NCBI RefSeq assembly: GCF_024346975.1
Contig: NZ_AP024885.1
Coordinates: 1,054,001 to 1,118,000, forward strand
Source of the DNA: Vibrio neonatus
GTDB taxonomy: Bacteria > Pseudomonadota > Gammaproteobacteria > Enterobacterales > Vibrionaceae
DNA: 64,000 nucleotides
Direction: 5' to 3'
Part shown: positions 9,301 to 19,110 of the stretch, one piece after another
Layout of the letters: each line of letters opens with the position of its first letter
Numbering within the stretch: position 1 is the stretch's first letter
Position numbers and translations under genes: made by a program
Notes under the pieces: generated by a model
Told to the model about the DNA's origin: nothing
What the model saw: the letters and a program-made list of their open reading frames with translations, nothing else
Databases searched by the model: none

Positions 9301-9836
9301 CTACTGCCCATAGGGAATAAATCTAAAATAGAACCGCGACTGGCGTATTCCCCCGGACCAAATACTTGGTCAACGTTGCGATAGCCGGATTTTTCTAGCT
9401 GTAACCTGAGCTTATCTAACGAGAACAAATCACCGGTTTTTACCATCAAGGTATGTTGCAGTAAAAACTCTCGCGGAGATTGTCTTTGCAATAGTGTGCT
9501 GATTGGCACAATCACAATGCCTTGGCTTAACGTTGGCAGTTGATACAAGGTTGCAATGCGATCAGAGATAATATCTTGGTGCGGAGAAAAGTTGTCGTAG
9601 GGTAAGGTTTCCCAATCTGGAAATACCGAGATAGGAACAGGGCTAAATTGCTCCAATTCCATTTGTAGCTTTATTGCTGTTTGTGGATCACTGACGATTA
9701 ATAGTATCGGATTTTGATGCTGTTTGGCGAGTTGCGCCACAGCAATAGACAGTGATGCACCTTGTAGGTTACCTAGCTGTTTTCTATCGCCCGAAGTGGA
9801 CGCTATAGGTAAAGCAAAAAGCGAGTGGTTATCCAT
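6381..9836 (-). CDS. mfd: transcription-repair coupling factor Mfd
   Basis: Mfd is an ATP-driven DNA translocase that dislodges stalled RNA polymerase at lesions and recruits UvrA. From the ATG at 9836 the product is 1151 residues, the family norm, and starts MDNHSLFALP; the frame stays open 55 codons further upstream but that extension is not conserved. Domains in order are: UvrB-like N-terminal region; RNA polymerase interaction domain near residue 480 (VVHLDHGIGRYLGLQ); translocase core with Walker A GDVGFGKTE (about 630) and DEEH box (about 732); RecG-like motif (RGRVGRS); and the C-terminal TRCF domain. The weak ribosome binding site leaves the exact start slightly uncertain. Confidence 0.95.
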   Translation of the reverse strand: MDNHSLFALPIASTSGDRKQLGNLQGASLSIAVAQLAKQHQNPILLIVSDPQTAIKLQMELEQFSPVPISVFPDWETLPYDNFSPHQDIISDRIATLYQLPTLSQGIVIVPISTLLQRQSPREFLLQHTLMVKTGDLFSLDKLRLQLEKSGYRNVDQVFGPGEYASRGSILDLFPMGSSDPFRVDFFDDEIDTIRTFDPENQRSISDVQEIRLLPAHEFPTDNEAIEDFRIRWRQKFDARREPESVYMQVSKGTWPAGIEYWQPLFFDHTETLFDYLPQHALLLSVGDIESAIDTFLTDVDYRYDQRKIDPLRPLLEPAELWMKKDELFASIKQWPQVKLNKEAIDQKAGRVNLHIEALPALAAAPQTKEPMSALRQFSESYAGKVVFSVESEGRREALIELLAPVKILPKAVANLDQALASKDKFNLILGSSEHGFIHHAPDFALVCESDLLGDRVIQRRKKDKRTVNSDTVIRHLAELKPGQPVVHLDHGIGRYLGLQTLEAGGITTEYVTLEYLNESKLYVPVSSLNLISRYSGGAEESAPLHKLGSESWTKARHKAAEKVRDVAAELLDVYAKREIKPGHQFKLDREQYAQFKAGFPFEETDDQNQAINAVLSDMCQAKAMDRLVCGDVGFGKTEVALRAAFVCTDNAKQVAVLVPTTLLAQQHFENFRDRFANLPIRVEVLSRFKSAKEQKQILADVADGKVDIIVGTHKLLQDDIKFADLGLLIVDEEHRFGVRQKEKMKAMRADVDILTLTATPIPRTLNMAMSGMRDLSIIATPPARRLAIKTFVRQSDDAIVREAILREIMRGGQVYFLHNQVDTIHKVAEDLAKLVPEARITTAHGQMRERELEAVMNDFYHQRFNLLVCTTIIETGIDVPTANTIIMNRADNLGLAQLHQLRGRVGRSHHQAYAYLLTPHPKAISKDAAKRLEAIASLEDLGAGFTLATHDLEIRGAGELLGDEQSGQIHTIGFTLYMEMLEQAVEALKEGKEPSLDDLLREQTEVELRLPALLPDDYIPDISTRLSLYKRIASVSDDRQLSEMKVELIDRFGPLPDATKNLLQVAQIRLAAAAIKVDKVEAHDKGGFIEFYPDADINPMYLVKLLQSQPNKFAMDGPTKIKFMHSLVDRRDRISYVTDLIEEFAKNRVA

Positions 9837-10064
9837 AAGACAGTGAGATTCCAAGATAAAATGATCTGCGTAGTAATGTACCTGATTATCGTAAACCCTA
9901 GGGCGTTTATCTATTAATAACTGATGAAAAAAGGCGGAATTGTGGCGTGATTGGTCAATTATTGACGTTTTGTGAATGATTCTGCTTAAAAATAGAATCA
10001 AACACTACTCGAAGCCCTAATTAGTGGTTACATTAATGGCACTGTAATTATTATTCGGTTGGTT

Positions 10065-11273
10065 ATGTTTCGACCCATTTCACTTTATGTTGGCTTGCGC
10101 TATTTGAGAGGACGCTCAGGAGATCGATTTAGTCGGTTTGTGTCCTATATGTCGACCGCAGGTATTACTATCGGCGTATTATCTTTGATTACTGTATTGT
10201 CGGTGATGAATGGTTTTGAAGGGCAGTTAAAAGGGCGTATTTTAGGCGTTCTTCCTCAAGCTATTGTCAGTGACGTATCCGGTAAAACCGTGCGCACTGA
10301 GCAGCCTCCCGAGTTTATTGCCAATTTACCGCACCTAGTTAAAAGTGTGCCTGTGGTGTCTAGCGAAGCGGTATTGCAAAGCCCTGATCATCTTGCCGCT
10401 GGGCAGTTGGTTGGCATTGAAGGTAGCCGTGATGAACCGCTGCGCCAGTTTATGTTGTCGGGCAGTGTTGATTCCCTTGAACAGGGTAAATATCACTTGT
10501 TGATTGGGCACTCTTTGGCGCGCACTCTGAAAGTGGCACAGGGCGATAAAGTGCGCTTGATGGTCACTAGCACCAGCCAATATTCACCGATAGGCCGCAT
10601 TCCGAGTCAACGAAACTTTACTGTATCGGGCATTTTCAATACCGGTTCGGATGTGGATGGTCAGTTAATGGTGGCCAATATCGAAGATGCGGGGCGTTTG
10701 CTAAAAATGAACAGCAAGCAGATGAGTGGTTGGCGTCTATATTTGGACGATCCTTTCGCGGTAAGTCAGCTCGCGACTATGCCATTGGATGAGAGTTGGA
10801 CATGGCAAGATTGGCGAGCTCAACGAGGCGAGCTATTTCAAGCGGTAAAAATGGAAAAAAGCATGATGGGCCTAATGTTAGGGCTTATTGTGGGTGTGGC
10901 GGCCTTTAATATTATTTCGGCGCTGATCATGGTCGTGATGGAAAAACAAGCTGAAGTGGCTATCTTGAAAACTCAAGGTATGACCAAGCAGCAAGTCATG
11001 GGCATTTTTGTGGTGCAAGGAGCAAGCAGTGGTGTTGTCGGCGCGGTGTTTGGCGGAATACTTGGCGTAGTTTTGGCCAGTAATTTAAACAGTATTTTGC
11101 AAGCGCTTGGCGTGTCTTTGTATACCTATGGCGGGCAACTGCCAATTTTAATTGAATATCAACAAGTACTATTAGTGGTGGGCCTAGCGGTTTGCTTGAG
11201 CGTCGTTGCTACCCTTTATCCTTCCTACCGAGCTGCATCGGTTAAACCCGCTGAGGCGTTAAGATATGAGTAA
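10065..11273 (+). CDS. lolC: lipoprotein-releasing ABC transporter permease LolC
   Basis: LolC is one of two inner membrane permeases of the LolCDE complex, which extracts outer-membrane lipoproteins and hands them to the chaperone LolA. From the ATG at 10065 it has 402 residues: one N-terminal membrane helix ([23 protein letters not shown]), a periplasmic domain (about 50-265), and three C-terminal helices ending in [16 protein letters not shown], the MacB/FtsX pattern. A TTG two codons upstream is less likely as start. It overlaps lolD by 8 bases in the lolC-lolD-lolE operon. It is told apart from LolE by position and by the hook region; that assignment is good but not absolute. Confidence 0.92.
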   Translation: MFRPISLYVGLRYLRGRSGDRFSRFVSYMSTAGITIGVLSLITVLSVMNGFEGQLKGRILGVLPQAIVSDVSGKTVRTEQPPEFIANLPHLVKSVPVVSSEAVLQSPDHLAAGQLVGIEGSRDEPLRQFMLSGSVDSLEQGKYHLLIGHSLARTLKVAQGDKVRLMVTSTSQYSPIGRIPSQRNFTVSGIFNTGSDVDGQLMVANIEDAGRLLKMNSKQMSGWRLYLDDPFAVSQLATMPLDESWTWQDWRAQRGELFQAVKMEKSMMGLMLGLIVGVAAFNIISALIMVVMEKQAEVAILKTQGMTKQQVMGIFVVQGASSGVVGAVFGGILGVVLASNLNSILQALGVSLYTYGGQLPILIEYQQVLLVVGLAVCLSVVATLYPSYRAASVKPAEALRYE

Positions 11274-11979
11274 TTTATTAGAGTGTCACAATTTATTAGA
11301 GTGCCACAACGTACAAAAAACCTACCTTGAAGGGAATGTTGATACTCAAGTTCTGCGTGGAGTGAGTTTTACCATTGCCCACAACGAATTGGTCTCTATT
11401 GTTGGCAGTTCCGGCTCAGGTAAAAGTACCTTACTGCATATTTTAGGTGCGTTGGATGATGCCACCGTTGGTGATGTGCATTTTAACGGTCAAGATTTAG
11501 GGAAATTAAGCAGTAACCAACAAGCCAAATTGCGTAATCAACATCTTGGTTTTGTGTATCAGTTCCACCATTTGTTAGCGGATTTCTCGGCGCTAGAAAA
11601 TGTGGCAATGCCTCTGCTAATTGGTGGTGAAAAACCACATAAAGCCAAGCAAGCGGCGCGCGAGTTGTTAACCCGAGTCGGTTTAGAACACCGCCTTGAA
11701 CATCGACCATCAGAGCTCTCTGGTGGTGAAAGACAAAGGGTAGCTATCGCGAGGGCCTTGGTGAATAAGCCGTCGCTAGTACTTGCCGATGAACCCACAG
11801 GCAACCTTGACCACACTACCGCATTAGGCATCTATGACTTAATGCGCGAGCTTAATCAGAAATCAGGCACTGCGTTTTTGGTGGTTACTCACGACAGTGA
11901 GCTGGCTGAGAAAATGGACAGACAAATGCACATGAAAGATGGGCTGTTGGTGCAAGTAAATGAAGAGGTCGTCGAGTGA
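11266..11979 (+). CDS. lolD: lipoprotein-releasing ABC transporter ATPase LolD
   Basis: LolD powers lipoprotein release from the inner membrane. The 237-residue protein has Walker [10 protein letters not shown] (about residue 46), Q-loop ([15 protein letters not shown]), signature LSGGERQR (about 151), Walker [13 protein letters not shown] and the H-loop VVTHD. Its start overlaps the lolC stop by 8 bases, and its stop overlaps lolE by 4, so the three are translationally coupled. The N-terminus reads [12 protein letters not shown] because of an 18-bp in-frame tandem duplication; other LolD proteins I know have one such segment. The extra six residues precede the first beta strand and should be tolerated. 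Confidence 0.95.
   Translation: MSNLLECHNLLECHNVQKTYLEGNVDTQVLRGVSFTIAHNELVSIVGSSGSGKSTLLHILGALDDATVGDVHFNGQDLGKLSSNQQAKLRNQHLGFVYQFHHLLADFSALENVAMPLLIGGEKPHKAKQAARELLTRVGLEHRLEHRPSELSGGERQRVAIARALVNKPSLVLADEPTGNLDHTTALGIYDLMRELNQKSGTAFLVVTHDSELAEKMDRQMHMKDGLLVQVNEEVVE
11272..11307 (+). repeat. 18-bp in-frame tandem duplication in the 5' end of lolD
   Basis: Two adjacent 18-base units (11272-11289 and 11290-11307) differ at one base, a silent TGT/TGC Cys change, and encode a repeated six-residue segment (LLECHN). The first unit also covers the lolC stop codon. Confidence 0.95.
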
Positions 11980-13220
11980 TTAACTCCTTATCGCTTTTTA
12001 TTGGTGGTCGTTTTAGTCGGGCTAAGCAGCGTAATAAGATGGTTTCCTTTATCTCTTTGTCTTCCACGCTAGGCATCATGGTTGGCGTTGCGGTGATTAT
12101 TATTGGCTTGTCGGCGATGAATGGTTTTGAGCGCGAGTTAGAAAATCGCGTTTTGTCAGTGGTCCCACATGGCGATTTCACTTCGGTGAATAAACCGTTA
12201 GCCGATTGGCCGCAGTTAGTGCAGTTGATTGAAAAACAGCCACAAGCGCAAGCCGCTGCCCCTTTTGTCACTTTTACTGCTCTTGCTGAGAAAGGTAAGC
12301 ATTTAAAAGCGCTACAGGTGAGAGGCGTTGACCCGAAACTTGAAAGCCAAGTGACCAAATTATCACAATTTATACAAGGGGATGCGTGGCAACATTTTAC
12401 GGCTGGCTCAAATCAGGTAATACTCGGACAGGGCATTGCTAAGCAATTGGACGTGGCTGTGGGTGATGGTATCTCGTTAATGATTCCAGTGGCGGCAAAA
12501 AATGGTCGCACGCAAGCTCCTAAGCGAGTTCGGTTAAAGGTGAGTGGCATTTTTGCTTTAGGTGGACAGCTTGATCATGGATTGGCGTTGATTCCGCTGC
12601 AAGATGCGCAGTCGTATCTGGCGATGGGCGATAGTGTAACGGGCATTTCGGTGAAAACCACCGATGTGTTTAATGCGTCAAATTTAATGCGCTCGATTGG
12701 TAATCGCTTACCTGTTTATGTGTATATCAATAGCTGGAAACAAGAGTTTGGCTTTATTTACCGCGATATTCAGATGGTGCGCACTATTATGTACTTGGTG
12801 ATGGTACTGGTGATTGGTGTGGCTTGCTTTAATATTGTGTCTACGCTGATGATGGCGGTAAAAGATCGCGCCGCAGAGGTGGCTATTTTGCGTACTATGG
12901 GCGCGCAAGACTCGCTGATTAAAGCCATTTTTATGTGGCAGGGCGTGTTATCTGGCGTGTTAGGCTCAGTAGCAGGCAGTGCGTTAGGCCTATTAGTGGC
13001 GTTAAATCTGACTTCCATTGTGCAGATCATAGAGAAAATTATTGGACATAAGTTCTTATCTGGCGATGTGTATTTTGTGAACTTCTTACCTTCTCAAGTA
13101 AACCCTATGGATGTATTGCTAGTATCAGGTACCGCAATTATATTGAGTTTGTTAGCCACTTGGTATCCAGCGAGTAAAGCAAGTCAGCTGAATCCTGCTA
13201 GCGTTTTGAGCGCGAAATAG
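11976..13220 (+). CDS. lolE: lipoprotein-releasing ABC transporter permease LolE
   Basis: LolE is the second permease of LolCDE and receives the lipoprotein before transfer to LolA. The 414-residue protein mirrors LolC: first helix near residues 24-46 ([24 protein letters not shown]), large periplasmic domain, and three C-terminal helices ending [18 protein letters not shown]. It starts within the lolD stop (ATGA-type 4-base overlap read as GTGA: start GTG at 11976) and ends the operon before a strong terminator. LolC and LolE are related; the order C-D-E supports the assignment. Confidence 0.92.
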   Translation: MINSLSLFIGGRFSRAKQRNKMVSFISLSSTLGIMVGVAVIIIGLSAMNGFERELENRVLSVVPHGDFTSVNKPLADWPQLVQLIEKQPQAQAAAPFVTFTALAEKGKHLKALQVRGVDPKLESQVTKLSQFIQGDAWQHFTAGSNQVILGQGIAKQLDVAVGDGISLMIPVAAKNGRTQAPKRVRLKVSGIFALGGQLDHGLALIPLQDAQSYLAMGDSVTGISVKTTDVFNASNLMRSIGNRLPVYVYINSWKQEFGFIYRDIQMVRTIMYLVMVLVIGVACFNIVSTLMMAVKDRAAEVAILRTMGAQDSLIKAIFMWQGVLSGVLGSVAGSALGLLVALNLTSIVQIIEKIIGHKFLSGDVYFVNFLPSQVNPMDVLLVSGTAIILSLLATWYPASKASQLNPASVLSAK

Positions 13221-13266
13221 AGGGTATAAGTCATGCCCATGTTACATTTGGTATGAATAAAGAACT

Positions 13267-13300
13267 AAAAAAGCGTTGCTGAGTAAGCAACGCTTTTTTT
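13267..13300. terminator. bidirectional terminator between lolE and the DUF2062 gene
   Basis: A 14-bp stem AAAAAAGCGTTGCT/AGCAACGCTTTTTT with loop GAGTA between convergent genes, with T-runs for both strands. Confidence 0.92.
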
Positions 13301-13332
13301 ATGTCTATTTTTTAACAGTGGCTCTGTTTTGA

Positions 13333-13860
13333 TTATTTAGCAAAAAGATTCAGCTTTAGTTTTCTTTTTTGCCAACTGCGAACCACAGAGTATCGCCAAA
13401 GGGCGCGAATACCAAAGTATCCGGTAATAGAAAGTACCACAGAACAAATGGCGCAACCGAGCAAAAATGGAGGACCTATGGTCGACATTTGTGAAATTAG
13501 GTAGTCCCATGAAAGTTCAAAGTGGAACGATTGGGTTGGCAATTGCATCACCCATGCCCCTAACTTGTATGCCAGATAAAACATAATCGGCATGGTAATA
13601 GGGTTACTGATCCACACTAATGCGACAGATAACGGAAGGTTCACTCCAAATGCGATGGCCAACCCTGCAGCCATAATCATTTGGCTTGGAAGTGGTACAA
13701 AGCACATGAATAGCCCGACAGCAAATGCACCAGATGCTGAACGGCGATTCAAAACCCATAAGTTAGGGTTATAGAGAACATTTCCAAATATCCTAAGCGC
13801 TTTTTGACGTTTAATCAGTTCATGGTCTGGCATGAAGCGTTGAATAAATTTTCTAGGCAT
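13333..13860 (-). CDS. DUF2062 domain membrane protein
   Basis: From the ATG at 13860 the product has 175 residues and starts MPRKFIQRFMPDHELIKRQKAL. DUF2062 features are visible: GLFMCFVPLPSQMIMAAGLAIAFGVNLPLSVALVWISNP is split over two membrane helices, and a third helix (LLGCAICSVVLSITGYFGI) lies near the C-terminus before a basic tail. The open frame extends 40 codons upstream but would run into comEC and is not conserved. The molecular function is unknown. Its start codon is only 8 bases from that of divergent comEC, so its promoter must lie inside comEC. Confidence 0.85.
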   Translation of the reverse strand: MPRKFIQRFMPDHELIKRQKALRIFGNVLYNPNLWVLNRRSASGAFAVGLFMCFVPLPSQMIMAAGLAIAFGVNLPLSVALVWISNPITMPIMFYLAYKLGAWVMQLPTQSFHFELSWDYLISQMSTIGPPFLLGCAICSVVLSITGYFGIRALWRYSVVRSWQKRKLKLNLFAK

Positions 13861-13868
13861 AAGGGAAA

Positions 13869-16157
13869 ATGGCTCTCTTACTAGGTAACTGGAATCTAAT
13901 TTCATTTTCAGCGACGATTGTCGCGGCAATGCACTGGCACACTCTTTATGAGTTAGCTTGGCTTGTTCCAATACTTGCAACGATATTGCTCTGTTGCCGA
14001 GTCAAAATGTACAGAGGAGCTCTGGGCATTTTGTTGGCATCAGTGATTAGTCTAGTACAGAGTTATGCTTTTGTACGAGACGCCAATACGTTGTTCGATT
14101 GTACTGAGAATCTTACCATAGATATTCAGATAGACAGCACGCTTAGATCAAATCTTTATTTTGCAAATTCAGTAGTTAACATATTAAAAATTTATGCATG
14201 TGATGCAGATTTTAGCGGGAAAGTGTTGTTAAAAGTGCCCGTTGAACAGGCGTCACAAATGCAACTTGGTGAGATATGGCGGGTATCTGTCGACATCAAG
14301 CCGATACATGGGGTATTAAACGAAGCGGGCTTTGATGCGCAGCGATATTATTTTTCACAGCGAGTGTTAGCGCAAGCCAAAGTCACTAAGGTGTTACAAC
14401 GGATTTCAGCACCTGATCTTAGAGGGAAATGGTTTGCCGATATTTACCGACAAACCTTGGATTTTAAGTCACAACCCTTAATGCTGGCTTTGCTGTTTGG
14501 TGAGCGTTCACTTATCGATAAACAGCAGTGGTATAACTTAAAGCAGACTGGGCTTGCCCATCTGATTGCGATTTCGGGATTGCATATTGGGCTTGCGTAT
14601 ATGGTGGGCTGGTGGATTGGGCATATTTTGCGTATTGGCCTGCCTAAATTGATATGGCTACCGTTGTTTAGCGCAGTGGCAGTGGCGTGTTTTTATGCTT
14701 GGCTCGCAGGATTTAGCTTGCCTACCCAGCGCGCTCTTATTATGTGTGTGATTGCCTCATTGATGCTCTTGCTTGGCATACGCATAAGTCGTTGGCGGGT
14801 ATTGTGGCTGACGTTGGCAATTGTGTTGATGATCTCTCCAATGTCCGCGGTGTCGAGTAGTTTGTGGTTAAGTGTTGGCGCGGTTGCGCTCATTTTACTT
14901 GCTCTTGATCATATAGTGCCAGCAAGTGAGGTATCGCTTGATGAGCGAAATAAAGAGACAAATACCCAGCGTAAGTTAGGTATCTGGCTGCGGGTACAGC
15001 TGTATTTGAGTTTAGGTCTTGCGCCGATTTCTGCGCTGGCGTTAGGCGGCGTAGCTTGGTTATCCTTTTTATTTAATGCGGTCGCCATACCTTTAGTTTC
15101 TTTTTATGTTGTGCCTTTATTGCTGGCCGGCATTATCGGCAATGCGTTTTCAATCTGGCTTGGCTCTGCGTTATTTGCTTTAGCCGATAAAGGGCTTAAC
15201 CTTTTACAATATTGGGTCTTGCTGGCTCAGCCTTATTCACTATTATGGATTCAAGCCTCTAGCGTACAAATTCTATGTATGTTGACGCTCTTTAGTGGCG
15301 CGTGTTTAAGAGGCGTGCTGAGAAGTTTGGCTTTGTGCATTGTGCTGGGGGTTATGGCGGTTAATTACGCTCCTTTCATGTCGTCTGTGAATAAACCTCA
15401 TTGGCAAGTGGATGTATTAGATGTTGGGCATGGGCTTGCCATATTAATTGAATCGGATGGGCGAGCATTACTTTACGATACCGGAAGTGGTTGGGAAGAG
15501 GGCAGCATTGCGGAGTCTATTATTACACCGATTTTGATGCGTCGCGGCGTCAGTTTAGATGCACTATTTATCAGTCATTGGGATAACGATCATCAAGGGG
15601 GTATGGAAGATATTATCCAGCAGTTTTCACCCCCTTTAGTATTTAGCCCGCAACGCGATAGTCGCGCAGTGCCTTGCGTACGTGGGCAGTTTTGGTGGTG
15701 GCAAGGTTTAAGCTTTGCCATGGTGTGGCCGCCAAAGTCGGTTTCTCGGGCATTTAATCCTCATTCTTGTGTGATTCGTGTATCTGATGGGCAACATTCA
15801 CTGCTATTAACGGGGGATATCGACGCGGTCGCGGAATATCATTTAGCATACTCAGATTTACAATCTGAGGTGATGATAGTGCCTCATCATGGTAGCAATA
15901 CCTCGTCAACCACGTCATTTATTGAGCAGGTTGGTGCAGATGTCGCCATAGTATCGGTTGCCAAGCAAGGTCGCTGGTCACTTCCTAGTCAAAAAGTGGT
16001 CGATAGATATAAACGTTTCGCAACTAAGTGGTTTGAAACTGGGACTCATGGGCAGGTCACTGTGCAATTTTTGAGTAAAAAAGTACAGGTTAGTACAATA
16101 CGTCACCGACAAACTGATGCTTGGTATAGGCAGATTTTGCGTAACAGAGTAGAATAG
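13869..16157 (+). CDS. comEC: DNA internalization competence protein ComEC/Rec2
   Basis: ComEC forms the inner membrane channel that takes single-stranded DNA into the cytoplasm during natural transformation. The 762-residue protein has N-terminal hydrophobic helices and a DUF4131-like periplasmic/OB region (about 100-180). The Competence core follows with ALLFGERSLIDKQQWYNLKQTG and LIAISGLHIGLAYM (about 210-245) and many membrane helices up to about 500. Last is a metallo-beta-lactamase domain with SHWDNDHQGG (about 568) and the later VPHHGSNTSS. Complete motifs suggest it is functional. It is divergent from the DUF2062 gene and followed closely by msbA. Confidence 0.93.
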   Translation: MALLLGNWNLISFSATIVAAMHWHTLYELAWLVPILATILLCCRVKMYRGALGILLASVISLVQSYAFVRDANTLFDCTENLTIDIQIDSTLRSNLYFANSVVNILKIYACDADFSGKVLLKVPVEQASQMQLGEIWRVSVDIKPIHGVLNEAGFDAQRYYFSQRVLAQAKVTKVLQRISAPDLRGKWFADIYRQTLDFKSQPLMLALLFGERSLIDKQQWYNLKQTGLAHLIAISGLHIGLAYMVGWWIGHILRIGLPKLIWLPLFSAVAVACFYAWLAGFSLPTQRALIMCVIASLMLLLGIRISRWRVLWLTLAIVLMISPMSAVSSSLWLSVGAVALILLALDHIVPASEVSLDERNKETNTQRKLGIWLRVQLYLSLGLAPISALALGGVAWLSFLFNAVAIPLVSFYVVPLLLAGIIGNAFSIWLGSALFALADKGLNLLQYWVLLAQPYSLLWIQASSVQILCMLTLFSGACLRGVLRSLALCIVLGVMAVNYAPFMSSVNKPHWQVDVLDVGHGLAILIESDGRALLYDTGSGWEEGSIAESIITPILMRRGVSLDALFISHWDNDHQGGMEDIIQQFSPPLVFSPQRDSRAVPCVRGQFWWWQGLSFAMVWPPKSVSRAFNPHSCVIRVSDGQHSLLLTGDIDAVAEYHLAYSDLQSEVMIVPHHGSNTSSTTSFIEQVGADVAIVSVAKQGRWSLPSQKVVDRYKRFATKWFETGTHGQVTVQFLSKKVQVSTIRHRQTDAWYRQILRNRVE

Positions 16158-16189
16158 TAATTAACTGAATAAAAAATAAAGCAATTCTT

Positions 16190-17938
16190 ATGACACAACT
16201 TGATGACGAGTCGACATGGAAAACCTTTAAACGACTGTGGAAGTACGTTCGTTTATATAAACTAGGGCTCGTGGTTGCTGCAATAGCACTGATTGTGAAT
16301 GCGGCAGCTGATACTTATATGATCTCTTTATTAAAGCCATTATTGGATGAAGGCTTTGGTGATATTGAATCGAATTTCTTAAAAATCCTGCCATTTATTA
16401 TCTTTGGCATGATCATTATTCGTGGCCTGTCGGGCTTTATTTCTACCTATTGTTTGAGTTGGGTATCCGGCAACGTTGTCATGTTAATGCGACGCGCCAT
16501 ATTCAACCATTTCATGCACATGCCTGTGCCATTCTTTGACCGTGAATCTACCGGTGGCTTATTGTCTCGTATTACCTACGACAGTGAGCAAGTGGCAGCC
16601 GCAACCAGTAAAGCTTTGGTGAGCCTAGTACGTGAAGGCGCTAGCATTATTGGCTTGCTGGTTCTGATGTTTTGGAACAGCTGGCAGTTGTCTTTGGTTT
16701 TATTGGTAGTGGCACCGCTAGTGGCGTTTGCTATTCGTGTGGTATCAAAGCGCTTTCGCAAAATTAGTAAAAACATGCAAACTGCAATGGGGAGCGTAAC
16801 CTCATCAGCGGAGCAAATGCTAAAAGGGCATAAAGTCGTTCTTAGCTACGGCGGTCAAAAAATAGAAGAAGAACGTTTTGACCAAGTCAGCAATAAAATG
16901 CGTCAACAATCGATGAAAATGGTGACAGCGCAAGCGGCGGCCAACCCTATCGTGCAGTTGATTGCTTCTTTTGCTTTGGTGACGGTGTTATACCTTGCCA
17001 GTTTTGATCAAGTACGAGCCGATCTGACTCCAGGTGCCTTTACGGTTATCTTTACCGCCATGTTTGGCATGATGAGACCGCTTAAATCTTTGACCAATGT
17101 GACTTCTGAATTCCAAAGAGGTATGGCGGCGGCACAAACGCTATTCTCATTGATGGATTTAAAAACTGAACAAGACACCGGTAGCATAGAGATTGAACGT
17201 GCTAATGGTCTGGTTGAAGTGAAAGATGTGACCTTTAGCTATCAAGGAAAAGAAAAAGCCGCCTTGTCGCATGTCAGCTTTACCATTCCGCAAGGCAAAA
17301 CTGTTGCCTTGGTTGGGCGCTCGGGCTCAGGTAAGAGTACCATTGCTAACCTGTTTACCCGTTTTTATGAGGTAGATGATGGTGAGATTTGTTTAGATGG
17401 CGAGAACATCAATCAGTATAAACTGACTAATCTACGTGAGCAGTTTGGTTTGGTTTCGCAAAATGTGCATCTATTTAACGACACCATTGCTAACAATATT
17501 GCCTACGCCGCTGAGGGTGAATATACCCGAGAGCAAATTGAGCACGCCGCTAAGTTGGCGCACGCATTAGAGTTTACCAAGAACATGCCCGATGGTTTAG
17601 ATACTATGATTGGCGAAAACGGTGCCAGTCTGTCTGGCGGTCAACGCCAACGTGTGGCTATTGCGCGTGCACTGCTACGTGATGCGCCTGTACTTATCTT
17701 GGATGAGGCGACTTCGGCGTTAGATACTGAGTCTGAACGAGCAATTCAATCAGCCCTAGATGAGCTACAAAAAGATAAAACGGTACTGGTGATTGCCCAC
17801 AGACTGTCCACCATTGAAAACGCAGATGAAATTCTAGTGGTCGACGATGGTGAAATTATTGAACGTGGTACGCATGCCGAGCTACTTGCTTTGGGTGAAG
17901 CGTACGCACAACTTCATAAAATCCAGTTTGGTGACTAG
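16190..17938 (+). CDS. msbA: lipid A export permease/ATP-binding protein MsbA
   Basis: MsbA flips core-lipid A across the inner membrane using ATP. The 582-residue half-transporter has six membrane helices (about 25-320) and a nucleotide-binding domain with Walker [10 protein letters not shown] (about 376), signature LSGGQRQR (about 480), Walker [13 protein letters not shown] (about 502) and H-loop IAHRLST. It is the expected length for the family. lpxK starts 3 bases after its stop, so the genes are co-transcribed: MsbA transports the product that LpxK phosphorylates. It follows comEC by 32 bases and may share transcription with it. Confidence 0.96.
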   Translation: MTQLDDESTWKTFKRLWKYVRLYKLGLVVAAIALIVNAAADTYMISLLKPLLDEGFGDIESNFLKILPFIIFGMIIIRGLSGFISTYCLSWVSGNVVMLMRRAIFNHFMHMPVPFFDRESTGGLLSRITYDSEQVAAATSKALVSLVREGASIIGLLVLMFWNSWQLSLVLLVVAPLVAFAIRVVSKRFRKISKNMQTAMGSVTSSAEQMLKGHKVVLSYGGQKIEEERFDQVSNKMRQQSMKMVTAQAAANPIVQLIASFALVTVLYLASFDQVRADLTPGAFTVIFTAMFGMMRPLKSLTNVTSEFQRGMAAAQTLFSLMDLKTEQDTGSIEIERANGLVEVKDVTFSYQGKEKAALSHVSFTIPQGKTVALVGRSGSGKSTIANLFTRFYEVDDGEICLDGENINQYKLTNLREQFGLVSQNVHLFNDTIANNIAYAAEGEYTREQIEHAAKLAHALEFTKNMPDGLDTMIGENGASLSGGQRQRVAIARALLRDAPVLILDEATSALDTESERAIQSALDELQKDKTVLVIAHRLSTIENADEILVVDDGEIIERGTHAELLALGEAYAQLHKIQFGD

Positions 17939-17941
17939 AAC

Positions 17942-18940
17942 TTGATACACGTATTATGGTTTAGTCGCAATCCGTTACGTTGGTTATTTTGGCCACTGCT
18001 GTGGCCATTGAGCAAGCTGTTTGCTTGGATTAGCCAAAGTCGCAAACAGGCGTATTTACAAGGTAAAAAGCCAAGCTATAAAGCACCTGTGCCGGTAGTG
18101 GTAGTGGGTAATATTACCGCAGGTGGCAATGGTAAAACGCCGGTTGTGGTGTGGCTGGTGGAGAGCTTGCAAGCATTAGGGCTGAAAGTTGGCGTAGTAT
18201 CACGCGGATATGGCGCTAAAGCACCTTGTTATCCACTACTTGTGAAGCATGATACTCCGACTCAATATTGTGGCGATGAACCTAAGCTCATTGCTCAGCG
18301 TACTGGCGCTGTGGTTGCTGTTGATCCAATACGATCTCACGCGGTACAACACTTGTTGCAATACAATGTGGATATAGTGGTTACCGATGATGGTTTACAG
18401 CACTACGCCTTACAGCGAGATATTGAGTTTATCGTTATTGATGGTAAGCGCCGCTTTGGTAATCAAAGCCTGATTCCTTTAGGCCCTTTGCGTGAAGGTA
18501 TGCAGCGTCTTAACGAAGTGGATTTTTTGATTACGAACGGCGGCGAAGCCAAAGCCAATGAAATTGCGATGGCCCTGCAACCGTCGTTGGCTGTGAATTT
18601 GGTGACTGGTAAGCAAAAGTCGGTAGCCGAATTAGGCCCGCTAAGTGCAATTGCCGGTATTGGTCATCCACCACGATTTTTTGATACGTTGAATACATTG
18701 CACGCACAGTTAAATAAGTGTACTGGATTTGCCGATCACAAAGCCTTATTAAAACCAGATTTAGTATCATTGTTGGCCGATGGTGAACAATTGATAATGA
18801 CCGAAAAAGATGCGGTGAAATGCCGCGAATTTGCCGATGATAATTGGTGGTATTTACCCGTATCCGCGCAAATTAGCGATGAAAATCGCCAAAAAATAAT
18901 GAATAAAATTCAAGAGGTATTAAAGGAATATGGATCATAG
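17942..18940 (+). CDS. lpxK: tetraacyldisaccharide 4'-kinase LpxK
   Basis: LpxK phosphorylates the 4' position of the tetraacyl disaccharide to make lipid IVA. The 332-residue protein starts with TTG at 17942, the only sensible start ([24 protein letters not shown], an N-terminal membrane-associating helix). The Walker A-like loop is [12 protein letters not shown] (about residue 56), followed by VVSRGYG, the [11 protein letters not shown] segment and DDGLQHYAL, all LpxK hallmarks. It lies between msbA and ycaR, overlapping the latter by 11 bases. The rare start codon may limit its translation relative to msbA. Confidence 0.95.
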   Translation: MIHVLWFSRNPLRWLFWPLLWPLSKLFAWISQSRKQAYLQGKKPSYKAPVPVVVVGNITAGGNGKTPVVVWLVESLQALGLKVGVVSRGYGAKAPCYPLLVKHDTPTQYCGDEPKLIAQRTGAVVAVDPIRSHAVQHLLQYNVDIVVTDDGLQHYALQRDIEFIVIDGKRRFGNQSLIPLGPLREGMQRLNEVDFLITNGGEAKANEIAMALQPSLAVNLVTGKQKSVAELGPLSAIAGIGHPPRFFDTLNTLHAQLNKCTGFADHKALLKPDLVSLLADGEQLIMTEKDAVKCREFADDNWWYLPVSAQISDENRQKIMNKIQEVLKEYGS

Positions 18941-19109
18941 ATTGTTAGAGATCGTTGCCTGCCCAGTGTGCAAAGGGAAGCTGACTTTTGATAAAGACAA
19001 GAACGAGCTAGTGTGTAAATTAGATCGATTAGCTTACCCTATCAAAGAGGGGATTCCGGTGCTTCTTGAGCCAGAGGCTCGCACTATGTCTATGGATGAG
19101 GGACGTTAA
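18930..19109 (+). CDS. ycaR: Trm112/YcaR family small zinc-ribbon-like protein
   Basis: This 59-residue protein starts [18 protein letters not shown] and contains a CPVC pair (Cys11, Cys14) and [11 protein letters not shown], typical of the Trm112/UPF0434 family. A second Cys pair is incomplete (one Cys at 29, [10 protein letters not shown]), as in E. coli YcaR. The start overlaps the end of lpxK by 11 bases, and its stop is one base before the kdsB ATG, giving a tight lpxK-ycaR-kdsB arrangement as in E. coli. Function in bacteria is unknown; Trm112 proteins in other organisms activate methyltransferases. Confidence 0.9.
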   Translation: MDHRLLEIVACPVCKGKLTFDKDKNELVCKLDRLAYPIKEGIPVLLEPEARTMSMDEGR

Positions 19110-19110
19110 A

